The notes under the pieces were generated by a model. That model was not told where the DNA came from and did no database searches. It saw nothing but the letters and a program-made list of their open reading frames with translations. From Sinohyriopsis cumingii (taxonomy: Eukaryota; Mollusca; Bivalvia; Unionida; Unionidae), in contig CM068827.1 in assembly GCA_028554795.2 (NCBI GenBank), positions 141,881,251 to 141,945,250 on the forward strand: a DNA stretch of 64,000 bases, given 5' to 3'. Positions 9,796 through 21,640 of this stretch are shown piece by piece. The translations under genes and the position numbers were made by a program. Each line of letters begins with the position of its first letter. Position 1 is the stretch's first letter.

Positions 9796-10998
9796 TGTTA
9801 GAACAACTACATTTCGATACTTGTGCACAGTGGGGTTCGTGGAGAATAAAAAAAGAAAACATACTCCATTATTCCGAATCCGCTGATGTTACGATCAAAG
9901 ATATTTATTGTAAAAAATATCAAACATTAAAGCTATCTTCTGCACCATCGGTGTACGATCCAATAACCAGAAATAAAACGGTTTATCTGAAAGGACCAGG
10001 TGGTTCTGGTAAGACGACCCGAGCAATCGAATTATTTCAGAATTCAGATATGATCGTTTTAACTCCTACACTTAGACTCGCACGAGAGATGAAACAACGA
10101 GGAGTGCAATCGTGTACTTATCACAGCTTCTTTCGATGGAAGGGTGATGCATGGACTTCATCGAGGATGGGTGAGAAATATATTCCGATGATTATCGTTT
10201 GGGATGAAATATGTACAGTACCGTTAGAAACATTAAAAACATTTCTTGATTGGTTATTAACAAGAAATACTTCTGTGAAAATGTGTGGCGATCACGGTCA
10301 ACCACCACCTTTTGTTGGACCATCTCCACATGATTGGCTGAAAGATTTTGTTGACCACTTCGAAGAAGTGACTGATGATCATAGAGCACTTGATCCAGAA
10401 TTAAGGGAGTTTAAAAAATTAATCAGACTGCGACCAAATAAAATTCAGTGTGAAGTAATGCGTGAAGTGATTTCAGAAACACCCATGAAAGACTTTTTGC
10501 GCGCGTGGAGACTAAACGATTTGATAGTTGCAAGTAGAAGGATAGTCAGAGACACACTTCAACGGGAATTGTTTCAGTTACAACGAGAAAAGTTTCCAAT
10601 GTTGCCAGTGCCGTTATGTTATCGACCAGCAGACACGCGACGGCAGAATATTGACGTTGATATACCAGGACAGACCGAGAAACAGAATTTAGTGTTGAAT
10701 GATATTGTCGCAGTCTATGTCAATGTTGTTGAGGATGCGCTAAAACCAAATAAATCCCCGTGGACGCTAGGATACGCAATGACGATTCATTCATCTCAAG
10801 GATTAACTATCTCTGATACAGTTGTTTGGATCGTCGATGATCGTATCGAGTGGTCAAATTTGGTTTATCTCGCAGTATCTAGAGTTAGAAGAATATCTTA
10901 ACTACGAAGGATTGTCCTGGACGTGTCAGTGATCAATGATGATGATGTTGACGGTGACATAATAAGAAAAAAATTAGCTGGTTATAATCAATGTGATA
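9795..10998 (+). pseudogene. Element A: superfamily 1 helicase part of the polyprotein
   Basis: A 368-codon open frame with Walker A GPGGSGKTT (residues 67-75), a DExx motif II VWDEIC (136-141), CGDHGQPPPF (164-173), YRPAD and the C-terminal motif YAMTIHSSQGLT (327-338) followed by YLAVSRVRR. This is the pattern of Pif1/RecD-type SF1 helicases. The frame meets a TAA at 10899-10901 but continues in the same frame for 32 further codons (beginning LRRIVLDVSV), so the TAA looks like a point mutation. A frameshift in the A-run near 10,990-11,005 follows. The helicase presumably unwinds the element's DNA for the adjoining polymerase; the fusion to polymerase and HNH domains suggests one processive replication unit. 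Confidence 0.75.
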
Positions 10999-11002
10999 AA
11001 AA

Positions 11003-11223
11003 AAAATAAACGTGATTTTAATCTTGACGTTGAATTTATTAATACGCTGAAATAACAGCAGAATAATCACTGTGCGAGTTGTAAATGTATAATGTTATGG
11101 CGGTATCTGAAAAATGATCCAAGACAATTTACCGTAGATAGGAAAGATAACCATCTTGGCCATACACGAGAAAACACGATGTTGACCTGTCTTGAGTGTA
11201 ATCGACTTAGGAGTGCTAGTTAA
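11003..11223 (+). pseudogene. Element A: HNH/endonuclease VII-like domain at the polyprotein C-terminus
   Basis: After a frameshift and an in-frame TAA (about 11,052-11,054) the frame reads NNHCASCKC, then FTVDRKDNHLGHTRENT and MLTCLECNRLRS, to a TAA at 11221-11223. The two Cys pairs and the DRxDNxxGH block match zinc-bound HNH nucleases of the recombination endonuclease VII type. It lies directly behind the helicase and seems to be its C-terminal domain rather than a separate gene. The end overlaps the convergent integrase gene by 8 bases. A nuclease at the end of a polymerase-helicase protein could resolve branched replication intermediates; this is inference. Confidence 0.68.
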
Positions 11224-12179
11224 GTGATTGCGGTGGTAATTGAGTGTCCTCGGGAATTATTTGTAGTTGTTCACGTACAAATCCACGTTGAGGAGCAGTT
11301 GAATCTAGTCTGTAAATTGCTGGTCTACCAGTGGATCTTGTTATGTTAGATATCTTGTGTGTCGTAATACTCCAAATAGGATCAGTCGCTCTTTTTTTAC
11401 CACCTTCAAGTTCACCTCGTTCATATAAATATCTTACGGTCACATTACCCAGTACTGGCTGTGTTGAAAAATCACGTCGTTGTACAGTTATATTTTTTTG
11501 GTAATTGCGTTAATGGTTTCATATTGGTTGTTCGAGTAATCTCATTATTTAACGCGGCTATCACACTTGGTAATCTTGCAACCCATTCGCGAGATCTTTT
11601 ATCTTGAATAAATTCTTTCGCGTAGTGATATCCAAATAACCGCTCAGCAAGTGTTCGATTAAATCGTTCAACAATTGCCTGATCACGATGAATTGCAGTG
11701 TGTCCTCGTCTGATTTTGACATTATGTTGCTTCATCAACGATGATACTGGACCAAGAAATTCTTTGCCAGGATCAACCTGTAATAGTTGTGGCCATCGTA
11801 ATGGTTCTCGTTGATAAATTCGTTCAAACGCATCGGCTACTTCAGATGATGTTTTCGTTGATAATGGTTCTGCCTCTTTATATCTACTTGCAACGTCAAT
11901 GACAGTTAACGCTTATTTGTGTGTTATTTGACGTCTGCGTACTTTAATCGTATCATAAGGTAAAAACAGAATATCTGCTTGATGAACCTCATTAGGAACA
12001 CTAGCATCGAAATACGCGTACAGAATTCGTTTCGGTGATGGTAGGTAAATTTGCTATATTGCTTGTTTGGATAACCACGCTTTAACAGTAGAATGTTTAA
12101 CTGCTTCTGCATCAGCGAGTTTACTAATTGCTGCTTTACCCCTCCAGTATCCCCTTGGACTATAATAAATTGATTCCAT
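11216..12179 (-). pseudogene. Element A: retroviral-type (rve) integrase, broken
   Basis: The start at 12179 lies behind TTATAA. The frame has a TAG at 12054-12056 (codon 42) and a TAA at 11913-11915 (codon 89), then stays open to 11,472, and a frameshift near 11,445-11,480 leads to the C-terminal frame ending at 11,216. The catalytic D,D-35-E-type positions are recognisable: Asp in HQADILFLPYD, Asp in LQVDPGKEF and Glu in IVERFNRT. The C-terminal part contains RRATDPIW-like and FVREQLQIIPEDT segments instead of a chromodomain, unlike the integrase of element B. This enzyme would have inserted the element into host DNA. Confidence 0.75.
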
Positions 12180-12185
12180 TTATAA

Positions 12186-12686
12186 TTAATTACCAGCCCC
12201 TAATACGAGTTTACCTTTCATCGCAGATTTTACTAACCAATTAGCTAATGATTCTCTGATATTTTTATTTTTTATGGAATCTAGCGAATGAATCAACTTC
12301 ACATCTGCAATATGCCTATGTTGTAGATCTTTATTTTTATAAGCCACATCATGAACGTGACATGCTTTATCAATATCATTTATGGGATACACACCTGGTT
12401 TTGGTTGATCCTGATTGTCAAGCCTGATATCAAGTCGTGTACCCTGACCACAATAATTATATCCTGGTAGATGTTTATCTCCAGGGTATTTAGCCCATGG
12501 GGTTCCTGGGAAATTTGACCTTAATTTAGCAATATCACCACCATCTTTTCTGGGTAAAAACGAAAACTTTTTTCTGTTACATACTGCACACTTTCCACCA
12601 TATGCTATTCTCGCATTATTTGTTGTAACCGTAGATAGATCATTAGTTGGAGTTTTAACTCTACAACGTAAACAATATAGATTCAT
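12186..12686 (-). CDS. Element A: DUF5679-like zinc ribbon fused to phospholipase A2-like domain
   Basis: I choose the start at 12686 (166 codons). A longer frame opens at 12725 but would run into the divergent ATPase gene, and the inner ATG has the AT-rich AAATAATATG context seen at other element A starts. Residues 1-45 form a zinc ribbon with CLRC and CAVC, like DUF5679 proteins of large DNA viruses. Residues 75-125 hold the parvovirus/Polinton-type phospholipase A2 core: the calcium loop YCGQGT and the His-Asp pair in ACHVHDVAY. A PLA2 in a virion usually breaches the endosomal membrane during entry. The gene is unbroken and lies 11 bases from the divergently transcribed packaging ATPase. 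Confidence 0.72.
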   Translation of the reverse strand: MNLYCLRCRVKTPTNDLSTVTTNNARIAYGGKCAVCNRKKFSFLPRKDGGDIAKLRSNFPGTPWAKYPGDKHLPGYNYCGQGTRLDIRLDNQDQPKPGVYPINDIDKACHVHDVAYKNKDLQHRHIADVKLIHSLDSIKNKNIRESLANWLVKSAMKGKLVLGAGN

Positions 12687-12697
12687 ATTATTTATAT

Positions 12698-13363
12698 ATG
12701 GATATAATTGATTTCTCAGCGACACGAAAACAAGAGCCAGTTAAACACCATCCTGCGTTGCCAAATTCGATCAGAATGATAATAATAGGTCCATCTGGAT
12801 CTGGTAAGACGCAATTATTACTTAATTTGATAATGAGATGGCTAAAATGGGATAAGTTATATTTGGTAGCACCATCAGTTGATGATCAACGATGTTATGA
12901 TGTACTTAAAGATTTCAATGAAAACGCAAGATCACTGGACGAAGATAATGATGTTATAGAGTTTATAACCGATATTGATGAAGCGCCGAGCGTTGATGTT
13001 TTAGACGGATTTATTAATAATTTAGTTGTATACGATGGTGTGATGCTGGACAAGCAATCAAATCCTGCCAGAATTTTTTCACGCGGCAGACATAAAAACA
13101 CTGATGTGATTTATGTTACACAGCGATACACACAAATACCAAAAGTGATCAGAGATAACTGTAATATTTTAGTTATGTTTAATGGAGTTGATACGCATAC
13201 GTTGCGAAATATTCATCAAACTTGGTGTAGCGGTGACATGGATATAATTAAATTCAGAAATTTCTTTTCACAAGCACAATCAACCCAGCACGGATTTATA
13301 ACAATAAATTTACATGATCCTAGAACAAGATATCGTATTGGACTTGATAAAAATTTTGGATAA
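12698..13363 (+). CDS. Element A: A32-like genome-packaging ATPase (intact)
   Basis: A 221-codon unbroken gene. Walker A is IIIGPSGSGKTQ (residues 28-39). Walker B is most likely NLVVYDG (108-114). SRGRHKNTDVIYVTQRY (128-144) matches the sensor or arginine-finger region of the FtsK/HerA-type packaging ATPases found in Polintons, adintoviruses and nucleocytoplasmic large DNA viruses. The enzyme pumps genomic DNA into the capsid. It is the rightmost gene of element A and ends just 3 bases before an inverted repeat that may mark the element's end. Start context TTATATATG. Confidence 0.82.
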   Translation: MDIIDFSATRKQEPVKHHPALPNSIRMIIIGPSGSGKTQLLLNLIMRWLKWDKLYLVAPSVDDQRCYDVLKDFNENARSLDEDNDVIEFITDIDEAPSVDVLDGFINNLVVYDGVMLDKQSNPARIFSRGRHKNTDVIYVTQRYTQIPKVIRDNCNILVMFNGVDTHTLRNIHQTWCSGDMDIIKFRNFFSQAQSTQHGFITINLHDPRTRYRIGLDKNFG

Positions 13364-13366
13364 ATT

Positions 13367-13519
13367 GATAGCAGCAGAGGGGGCGGGACCTCTGGTATGT
13401 AAACACAACTCTCGGTCAGGTTAGTAGTGACCTTATTTCTTTTTATTTCGGAAGAAGCTTATACTTTAAGCAAATTAGGTTTCAGACAAGTGGTCTGTTC
13501 GCCCTCTCTACTGCTATTC
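13367..13519. repeat. Imperfect inverted repeat, 19-20-bp arms, possible element A end or small MITE
   Basis: Left arm GATAGCAGCAGAGGGGGCG (13367-13385) and right arm CGCCCTCTCTACTGCTATTC (13500-13519) are reverse complements apart from two substitutions and one extra base. The 114 bases between are unique. It lies directly after the packaging ATPase stop. It may be a short MITE inserted there or part of a terminal structure of element A; the window lacks the other end, so this cannot be settled. Confidence 0.6.
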
Positions 13520-16500
13520 GATGTCATTGGATATGTTGTTTAATGATACGTCGCTCTGAAGCCTATTGGAGCGTTCTGTCATGTTGCTCTAATGTTCGTG
13601 CCCCAGTAATGTGCAATATTATATTTCAATAATTGCAGGAAATCTCTACGAAAATAAAGTTATCCTTATTGTTGCATGAAATTATTGATTAAATGAACAA
13701 AATACACGATTTGAAAAATTATATCTGCAGTCTAAATTTGTAAAACGTTGCTGTCCCAAAATTATTATAAAGTTAGTGACTTTTTGTCGTCATTCATGTA
13801 TTAATACATCCTTAATAGCATTGACACAGAATGGAGGTTTTTGCCTTTGAAAAAAAAAAATCTACGTGAAGTAGTATCATTTTGTTTTGTCACTCGTCTC
13901 GTCTCTTCGTCACAATAGTGTCACACGTCACCTTAACTCACGAAATATTCCCTCAAAAAACGTATATAGTCTTTACTTATGCCAAGTATGAAGTAAGTCA
14001 GATTAGAAGTATGGCTTACAAAATGGGCGCAAGCCATTGTTGATAGCCTGACAACACATGACAAAAACAGTGCCATAGCGTGATTTGACTAAGCCTTATT
14101 ACCAGGTCAGCTAACGCAGTTTTAGTCAAAGTAAAGATATGCATTTTATTCACACAAGTTATTTTTGCCACGTATTTGATTGTGTTATTTTGTTGTCTCA
14201 AGAAATTTGTTGTTATAACTTCATGTGTAATGCATTGATTCCTAATTAATAATATACAAGTAAGTTTGGATCGCCATATCATGCTATGATCATTTAAGCT
14301 TTCACCAAGACCTGTTTGTATATTTTCACTGAGTAGCATTTTCTTAAGTCTATTATGTAAACTGATTTTTAAAAAAATCTTTTTTTTTTTTCAATTCCAA
14401 CACCATTGGGCCTATTTTTATATAGTTAATCCTTGATAGCAATCTGTTAATAATCATTAATAAAGGCATATCTATATATCTGACCAGTATATGAAAATAA
14501 ACAACGCAAAATTTACACCATCACCCATACATTTCAAATGTCTAATAGTAATGTTTCTTTAAAATAATATCTGTAGCTTATTCTTTGACAAAGAAATCTT
14601 TACTAATATTTTCAAAATAACATTCAAATGTTGTTGTTTTTTTTAAAATCAGTAATTGTTTTTAATCAGTAAGCACGGTCTATGCAGTGTTGACTGCAGC
14701 GACGATAGTGCAAGGGAGATAACTCTTCCATTTAGGTCGTTGATAAATTGCTGTGTGCCTTAGGCGAGCCATCTTCACTAGCCAAGGTTCCGATATGATA
14801 ACCCTTTCTACACCTTGGCGTATCGAATATATATATTGGTGCTTTGTCCTAGCGACATCTATTGGATATCAAGTTGCCTCCATTAGTATGTAAGGCCAAC
14901 TAACCAATAGCGTGGTGTATTGTATATTGAAAAAAAGGTCCTTCGGGCACTTGACCTAAACAGGATACTTTGAAGTTTAACATGGAAAGTATAACTACGT
15001 ACCAGAGGGAAGCCATTACAGGTGTATTTGAAAGGTATTCGTGCAAACACGGACCGGCACTGGAAAATTGCGCATCTATCAGTCCATTCCAGTTGTCTGC
15101 TCCCCTTTTCTCAATCACGTAGAAACAGTGTTCTAATTTTAACAACTTAATTTTGATTGGATGCATTGGCTTTCCGCCGCATACAATGACAATCACAGAC
15201 CCAAAGCACAGAAATATCTGCTCGATACGCTAAGATGTAGATAGGGTTATCTCATGGAAACCGCGGCTTGTTAAGATGTAGGTGATCGTGCATTCGAAGC
15301 ATAATGTCTTTATCCACTGGGTGAGGTGGATGGTAGAGATATTAATCCAAGAGGTTACGCATGATTGGAAATCCGAAATTCTATTTTCTTTCATTTTAGT
15401 AATTTATCTCCTTTTTTAAGCAAACAAATACACAATAGATTATTATTTTTCGATCAATTTTGGAGACCTGTCATTCATAATATTGTAGAATGTCCTTGAT
15501 ATTAAGGAGTTGCCTGGAACATTCTTTGAATTTACCAAAGGGGGGGGGGGGTCCTCTAAAAGAACTTGAATTCTTCATCTTAAAAAAATGCTGAAAGGTT
15601 TTTGAGTTTTAAAAAGAAATACAAAATTGTAAAACTTAATAAACTGACATTGCCATTCTTACAATCATCAGGTTATTTTGTTTATTTTTCCGTTTGCCAC
15701 GTTGTTGCTCTTTATAACCAGCGCAGTTTTACAAATTTAAGTAGTATCAAGCGCAGTTTTTTGTAGATTTCCTTCTGAAACATAGCTCCTTTAAAACTCT
15801 AATAAATTTTGAAAAGTTGCCCCAAAGTTACCAAGTCTGCACAAACCATTTTTTTTGTAACAAGATTATAATACCTATCGTACGTAATGATGTCTGTCTG
15901 TCTATCCATTTGTATCTTGTCTATTTTGGCTCCACATAATCACTCGAGTTGTCCACTATATCCAGTTACGAAACTAGGTAGACGTCTTGCAGTTCGATTT
16001 TGGGATGAAAAGGTAAACGTCATTGTGATCCCTCCCCCCCCCCAAAAAAAAAAATGTATCTACACAGTAACGATGGTTCTCCACCATTTACAGTTATCAC
16101 ACTTTATGAACTGATTGCACCTGGAGTAAATAAGAAGCCTATCGATTTTAAGTCTTGGTCATTGACTGGAGGTCTAAAAATGTTTTTTACACACCATTGT
16201 ATGTTTCAAGCTAAGAAGGTCCAATGTCAAGGTCAGTTTGACTGACATGTTCTAAAATACATACCTTGACCAGAGTTTAGTGAAAAGCTTGCACTAAAGA
16301 TATTGACAACTGACTTTGGGATCAAGGTAATCATGACAAAGAAAAATAGGTTTTACAGAATAGCATTTGTTTTTGAGTATGGGTCCTTGACCAAATTATG
16401 CAGATTACTTGCATTGAGGGTAATAAAGAAACATAGATCTTGTTCTACTAGTGCCCACATAGAGGATGATTACACATGAAGAAGGTTGTAAGAGCTGTAA

Positions 16501-19393
16501 CGCTACCCACGGTCCACTTTGTAGAAACCTTACACAAAGTCCCCTCTTCTTGCAAGAAGTGTTGGGTTGGCGGATTGTACCTTCTTTCAAGGTGTCCGCT
16601 TAATTTGGTTCTCGCTATCTAGAGGTTGACCGCCCTCGATATTATTGCCCGGTTCGAGTAAATATAAATATAAGTGGTGAAACTCATAGGTGGAATAGAT
16701 AGAGATCTGAGCAGATATATAGAACAAACCAACACGAGTCCCCCGTACATGTAAACAATTTAATCAATTACATAAAACAACTTTGAGAATTCATTACATC
16801 AGGAATAAACTCTGCTTTTAGAAATAAACTTACACCGAATCACAAAAAACACAATTATATTTTAATAAAATAGCCGATCTGTTTTACTGATAGATTTAGT
16901 TCATCATAGGATCGAGTGAACAATCGAAGTCAATGCCTTGTACTATTTGCATGACTTGTTTCTTCGTTCACACCACTTCCACTGTAGCTGTTCCTTCGAC
17001 TTTCGTCGGTCTTGCCTCTTTCGGTCCTCACTCTTTGCGTAGCACGTAGATTCACAGATGCCTGGATCTCAGGATAAGTACGTCTCAGAGATAGTCTCAG
17101 AATACGTCTCCGAATTAATACGTCACCGGATACGTCTCCGAATTAATACGTCACAGGATACGTCTCAGAATTCGTCTCAGAATTAATACGTCGCACCATG
17201 CGTCGCATGAGCTATTTTCTGCCTTTAAAAAAATATAAATAGAGACAACCTAAATTTCCTGTTGTTTAGGAATACAGGGTCTTGAATTATCCCCATCTCG
17301 TTATCAGATCTTACTACCGGTGCAAAACAGATGCTAAGGATATCAGTCGGCTCCACATGTCCTATTATGTCCCTAGTTAGTTTAATTGCTAATTCATCAC
17401 GTGTTAACACCACACGAGGCATATCGGCTCCAAGCCAGCCTCAATTTACACAAGTGAATAAATGAGATACATTACATGGCTTACTAAGTTATTTCAGTCA
17501 ATACACACTCTACCTTAATCATACGTGAAAGTCTAAATTCGGTGAATTTACACGGATTCTCGTAGCTCATATTAACTAATGTAATGCATGAAATTCTTAG
17601 AACCTATTTCTTATGCAAAGAAGACGACAAATTCAAACAATTCGTCAAACTTATCTACAGATTAATGTACGACTTCCTATGCATAAACTCAACACAGTTA
17701 TACTTCATAAAGCAAACTGATATACGAATATAGCAAATAGATTCATGCAAATATAAGTAAATAAATTTAGCAAAGCATTATATATGGCATCAACAAATTA
17801 CATGGAATTGTCACAACTACCTTTGCTTTCAACGTTCCTCGCTCCTATCGCCAAATTTGTTCGTCGGTTTTTTCCTTCGACAGCAGTCCTCTTGGACAAC
17901 AGTTTTACGAGAGAATTTCTCCCAAATGTACTCTCGGCGTCTTATTACGCTTGTTTTCTCTTGCAGAAAAGCTTAGACTGATTAAATTTTTTGATGTGCG
18001 ATATTAAAACTAGGAAATGTACGGTGGGAAACACGCCCCTTATTTAGCGTAACCAATCAGGATTAAGTATATTTGTTGCCTTTTTCCAGAGGCGCCAAAT
18101 CTTGGGTCAATTTGACCTTCTACGTTGCGACTACTGGTCAATGGAAATTCTCAATTTGTGACAGTTTTGCCATCAAATTAGAGTTGACCGTGTCCCTAAT
18201 AGTCCATCTGGCCACTATATAAACAAGTGCTTAAATAAGAACAAAATTCTCCCCCCCCCCAAGAGACATTACCGATCATGGCAGTATGGCGATTTGATAC
18301 GCGCCTGTCCCCATAAATCTAATTAATTGTTCTCTGGTCTCAAACTAATGTGTTCTTCATAGATCGCCAGAAATTTGCCCGTTCACAAAGGTGTATATTG
18401 TAACATTCACGGTACACTTGTTACAGTGGTCGAGAATGTTTTCTGTCCATATGGTTCCTGAAATCTTGATTCCACTTACTTCTGAGACTTTGATTCCAGT
18501 TTCATATAAATTACATAACTCTCATCTCTTTGATTGTACAAAGGATATTTGCTTTAAATGAGTGAATAAGAATATATTTCATCGAGTGGCTGTATAACTC
18601 AGTATTTGCACCCACTGGATGAAACGTGTTCGTTATTCACTCATAACAAGCAAAGTTTCTTTTTATTGTATGTTCAACAGTATTGGCTAACAAGATGTCG
18701 TGTATAACAGAATAAAGTAGCAGATATCTTACTGGATATCAAGCTATTTCAGCGCTTTGCTGTTTATGTTTTGCTGTGTTTTGTGGTTACTCAGAAAGTA
18801 AATATACACAGTTACATAAGTCTCCTTCCCTCTTCCAAGTAAAATAGCACATTAAGAAAAAATTATAATAATTCGCGCGTTGCTGGATTTGAACTTCACT
18901 AATTTTTAACAGGAAGCGGCAATGTTTGGCACTCGGCAAAATGACTTCGAATTTCATGGTTATCTTTTTATCGACGCAGCAGTGAAATTGTCTCCCGTAT
19001 TTCACTCAAATGAATTATCACAATTATTTTAATTGGAAAATTCAGTCATTCATACCCAAACATATAATGCATAGAATATTATGGGGTCCATGGTTAAAGT
19101 TTCAGTATTCACTTTACTTATATGAGGGCACTATACAGGTATTATGAACGTGTGAGATAGTGACAGGTGATAGGTTCAGTTGCTTGCATTTTCAACATGC
19201 AAAATGGAGAGAATATTGGCATACTTCTTTGTTACTTTCAGATACTGAGGCATACATTTCATTGGGTATTATACTCGTGAAAATTTTACCTGCTTTAAAA
19301 ATACTGCTAATCAAATTCACTGATCCAATGTGCTCGAAAAGTCATACAGAATTAGTTTAAAGTGTACTATATTTTAGTAGTTATGTAAATCGG
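13520..19393. other. Non-coding stretch without recognised genes
   Basis: Only short open frames without recognisable motifs are present. Notable composition: a G run at about 15,541-15,550, C runs near 16,027 and 18,250, and a TACGTC-rich tandem array (17,065-17,205). No RNA gene was recognised. Confidence 0.6.
17065..17205. repeat. Short tandem array rich in TACGTC
   Basis: About four imperfect units of the kind GGATACGTCTCCGAATTAAT followed by ACGTCACC. The hexamer TACGTC recurs about every 15-30 bases. It could be a simple minisatellite or a cluster of CRE-like protein sites; nothing else supports a regulatory role. Confidence 0.55.
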
Positions 19394-19802
19394 TGTTACG
19401 AGTCTATGCGTTTAAAAAAAGTAACATAAACGAGTGAAAGACAATAAGCTTTGTAAAATTTAACAAATATAATTTATTTCCATAGAATACATTGTGAAAA
19501 TGAGAGAAAAAGAACGTAAGGTATTGCGAATTAAATCCTAAAATAATCAGAGAATTACATACACGAGTCCTAGTAATTTAATGTCCTGAACAAAATTCAG
19601 TACAAGTCCCGAAGAAATCCAAAACTGAAACGATGACGTGTCAGTTATAGTTTATAGAGTGTTGTTGTGCCGACCGTCTTTTGTTGAATCACAGTAATAT
19701 TATTCCAGGTTTGAATTCAGTATAAATTCCAATGAATGTCTCTATCCAAGAATTTTATCAGAACACTTTTGTATTCCTAGAGAAAATAATCACTTGAATT
19801 CA
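19394..19802 (-). repeat. Gypsy/Gmr1-like element: 3' LTR
   Basis: About 409 bp, clearly similar over its length to 24,635-25,040. Read on the coding (-) strand it begins TGAATTCAAGTG and ends CTCGTAACA, the TG...CA ends typical of LTRs. The left outer flank (ATCGG) does not match the flank of the other LTR, so the target duplication is lost or rearranged. Confidence 0.78.
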
Positions 19803-20639
19803 GCAATCGGGAGAAAATAAAATTCATCCTAACTGGTCACCACATAAAACAACTTCAAAGTGCTACATGTTAAGCACGAATGACCAAGTCCTCACAAGCA
19901 CAAGATTATCGAGTTCTCAACTTGACCTCAGGTCACAAGTAGCATTTTCTAAACAAAACTAACTAATGGAAAATAACCTTCTAGAATGATCCTGATCTTT
20001 ACAAAATCAAACCCATAACCTGTAAATTTCACTTGGGAAACTGCAAAACCCTGACCCAAATACATATATTAACTTCTATTAATAAAGATCCTGATGTTAA
20101 ACCCATACATATAGAACATAATACAGCTATGTATTAGTTGTTGACAATGAATAAAAAAATTAAAAGTCGGTCAGGTCAAGCAGAAATGAACTCGATTTTG
20201 GACAAGATAAATTACAGTATACAATGTTACATTACAATAGCATAGAATGAAATAAAAAAATAACTAACAATTAAATCAAATATGCATAACACTTACCCTC
20301 ATAAAGAAAAAGAAAGATTTGTTCAATAAAGCTTTCTTTTTACTATTAGTCATTGTGTAAAAAATATATAAGATGAAATCTTATGAATAACACAAAGAAT
20401 ACATGAAACTAAATATACGTGAAAGTGCATCAGCTATTAAATTGTCTTTTCCCTTGATGTGCCAGATGTCAATATTATATTGATGCAACATCAAACTCTA
20501 CTTTTATAATCCCAGATTTTTCTTTTTCATCTTGCCGATGAAAGTAATGGTAATGTGATCACTAAACACAATAATCGAAGAAGGAGCTGAACTAATGTAA
20601 ACTTCAAAGTGTTGTAATGCCAATATCGAAGCCAAACAT

Positions 20640-21640
20640 TCCTTCTCAATTGTGGAATAATTTCTCTGATGCTAATTTAATATCTTAGAAAAATAGCACA
20701 TAGGATGATCAGAATCATTTTTATCTTCCTGAATCAATACTGCTCTAACTCCAGCATCAGCAGACAGTTTAATTGATTGACTGAAATTTGGAGCTGTATG
20801 AACTGGTGCACTCTTAAGTATGGCCTTTAACTTATTAAAAGCCTCCTGATATTTTTCAAACCAATGAAACTTGGTTTTCTTGCTCAATAAATTTCTCAGG
20901 GGTTCAGCAGTTATGGAAAAATTGGAACAAAATTTATGATAGAATCCAGCCATACCCACAAATCTCATCAGTTGCTTTTTCCTGATAGGTACATCGAATT
21001 CAGAGATAGCCTTGACTTAGCATATATAGGTTTAACTTGTCCATGCCCCACGATATGTCCTAGAAATGTTATGCAGGCACGGCAAAACTCACTTTTAAAA
21101 GAAAATTGTCAGATTTACATCAGTGAATCTGTCAAGGAATTTCCAAACTGTCGCTAAATGATCTTTCCAATGGTCATTGTAGATGATGACATCATCGATG
21201 TAAGCATCACAATTATGTAGACCAGATGTAATCATGTTCATTATGAGTTGAAAAGTGCTAGGTGAACCTTTCATCCCAAACGGCATCACTTTCAATTGAT
21301 AAAGTGCATCTGGAGTCACGAATGCCGAAATTTCCTTTGCCCTTTCCGTCAGTGGAATTTACCAAAACCCTTTCAGAAGGCCAAATACGGTGACATACTT
21401 TACATTCCGATTTTACCAGTGCAGTTATCGATTCTTGGTAACGGAAATGAATCCATTTTAGTCGCACTGTTCACCTTTCTATAATCAGTGCACATGCGAA
21501 AAGTATTATCTGGGTTCGGAGCAAGTGTACATGGTGAACTCCCCTCACTTTTACCCGGTTTTATAAACTCATTCTCCAGCAAAAACCGAATTTCTTTTTT
21601 CAAACATTCTTGACTGACAGGGTTCATCCTGTACGGTTTG
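20640..21640 (-). pseudogene. Gypsy/Gmr1-like element: reverse transcriptase and RNase H, decayed
   Basis: Several frames on - together show a Ty3/Gypsy reverse transcriptase. There is a block KKEIRFLLENEFIKPGKSE with SSPCTLAPNPDNTFRMC and TDYRKVNS (21,627-21,440), then VMPFGMKGSPSTFQ and the catalytic YIDDVIIY (around 21,185-21,290). RNase H follows with MRFVGMAGFYHKFC, LSKKTKFHW, KLSADAGVR and HPMCYFSK (20,968-20,672). Frames shift repeatedly, so no protein is made. The order relative to the integrase (which lies upstream on the coding strand) places it in the Gmr1 clade. Confidence 0.82.
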
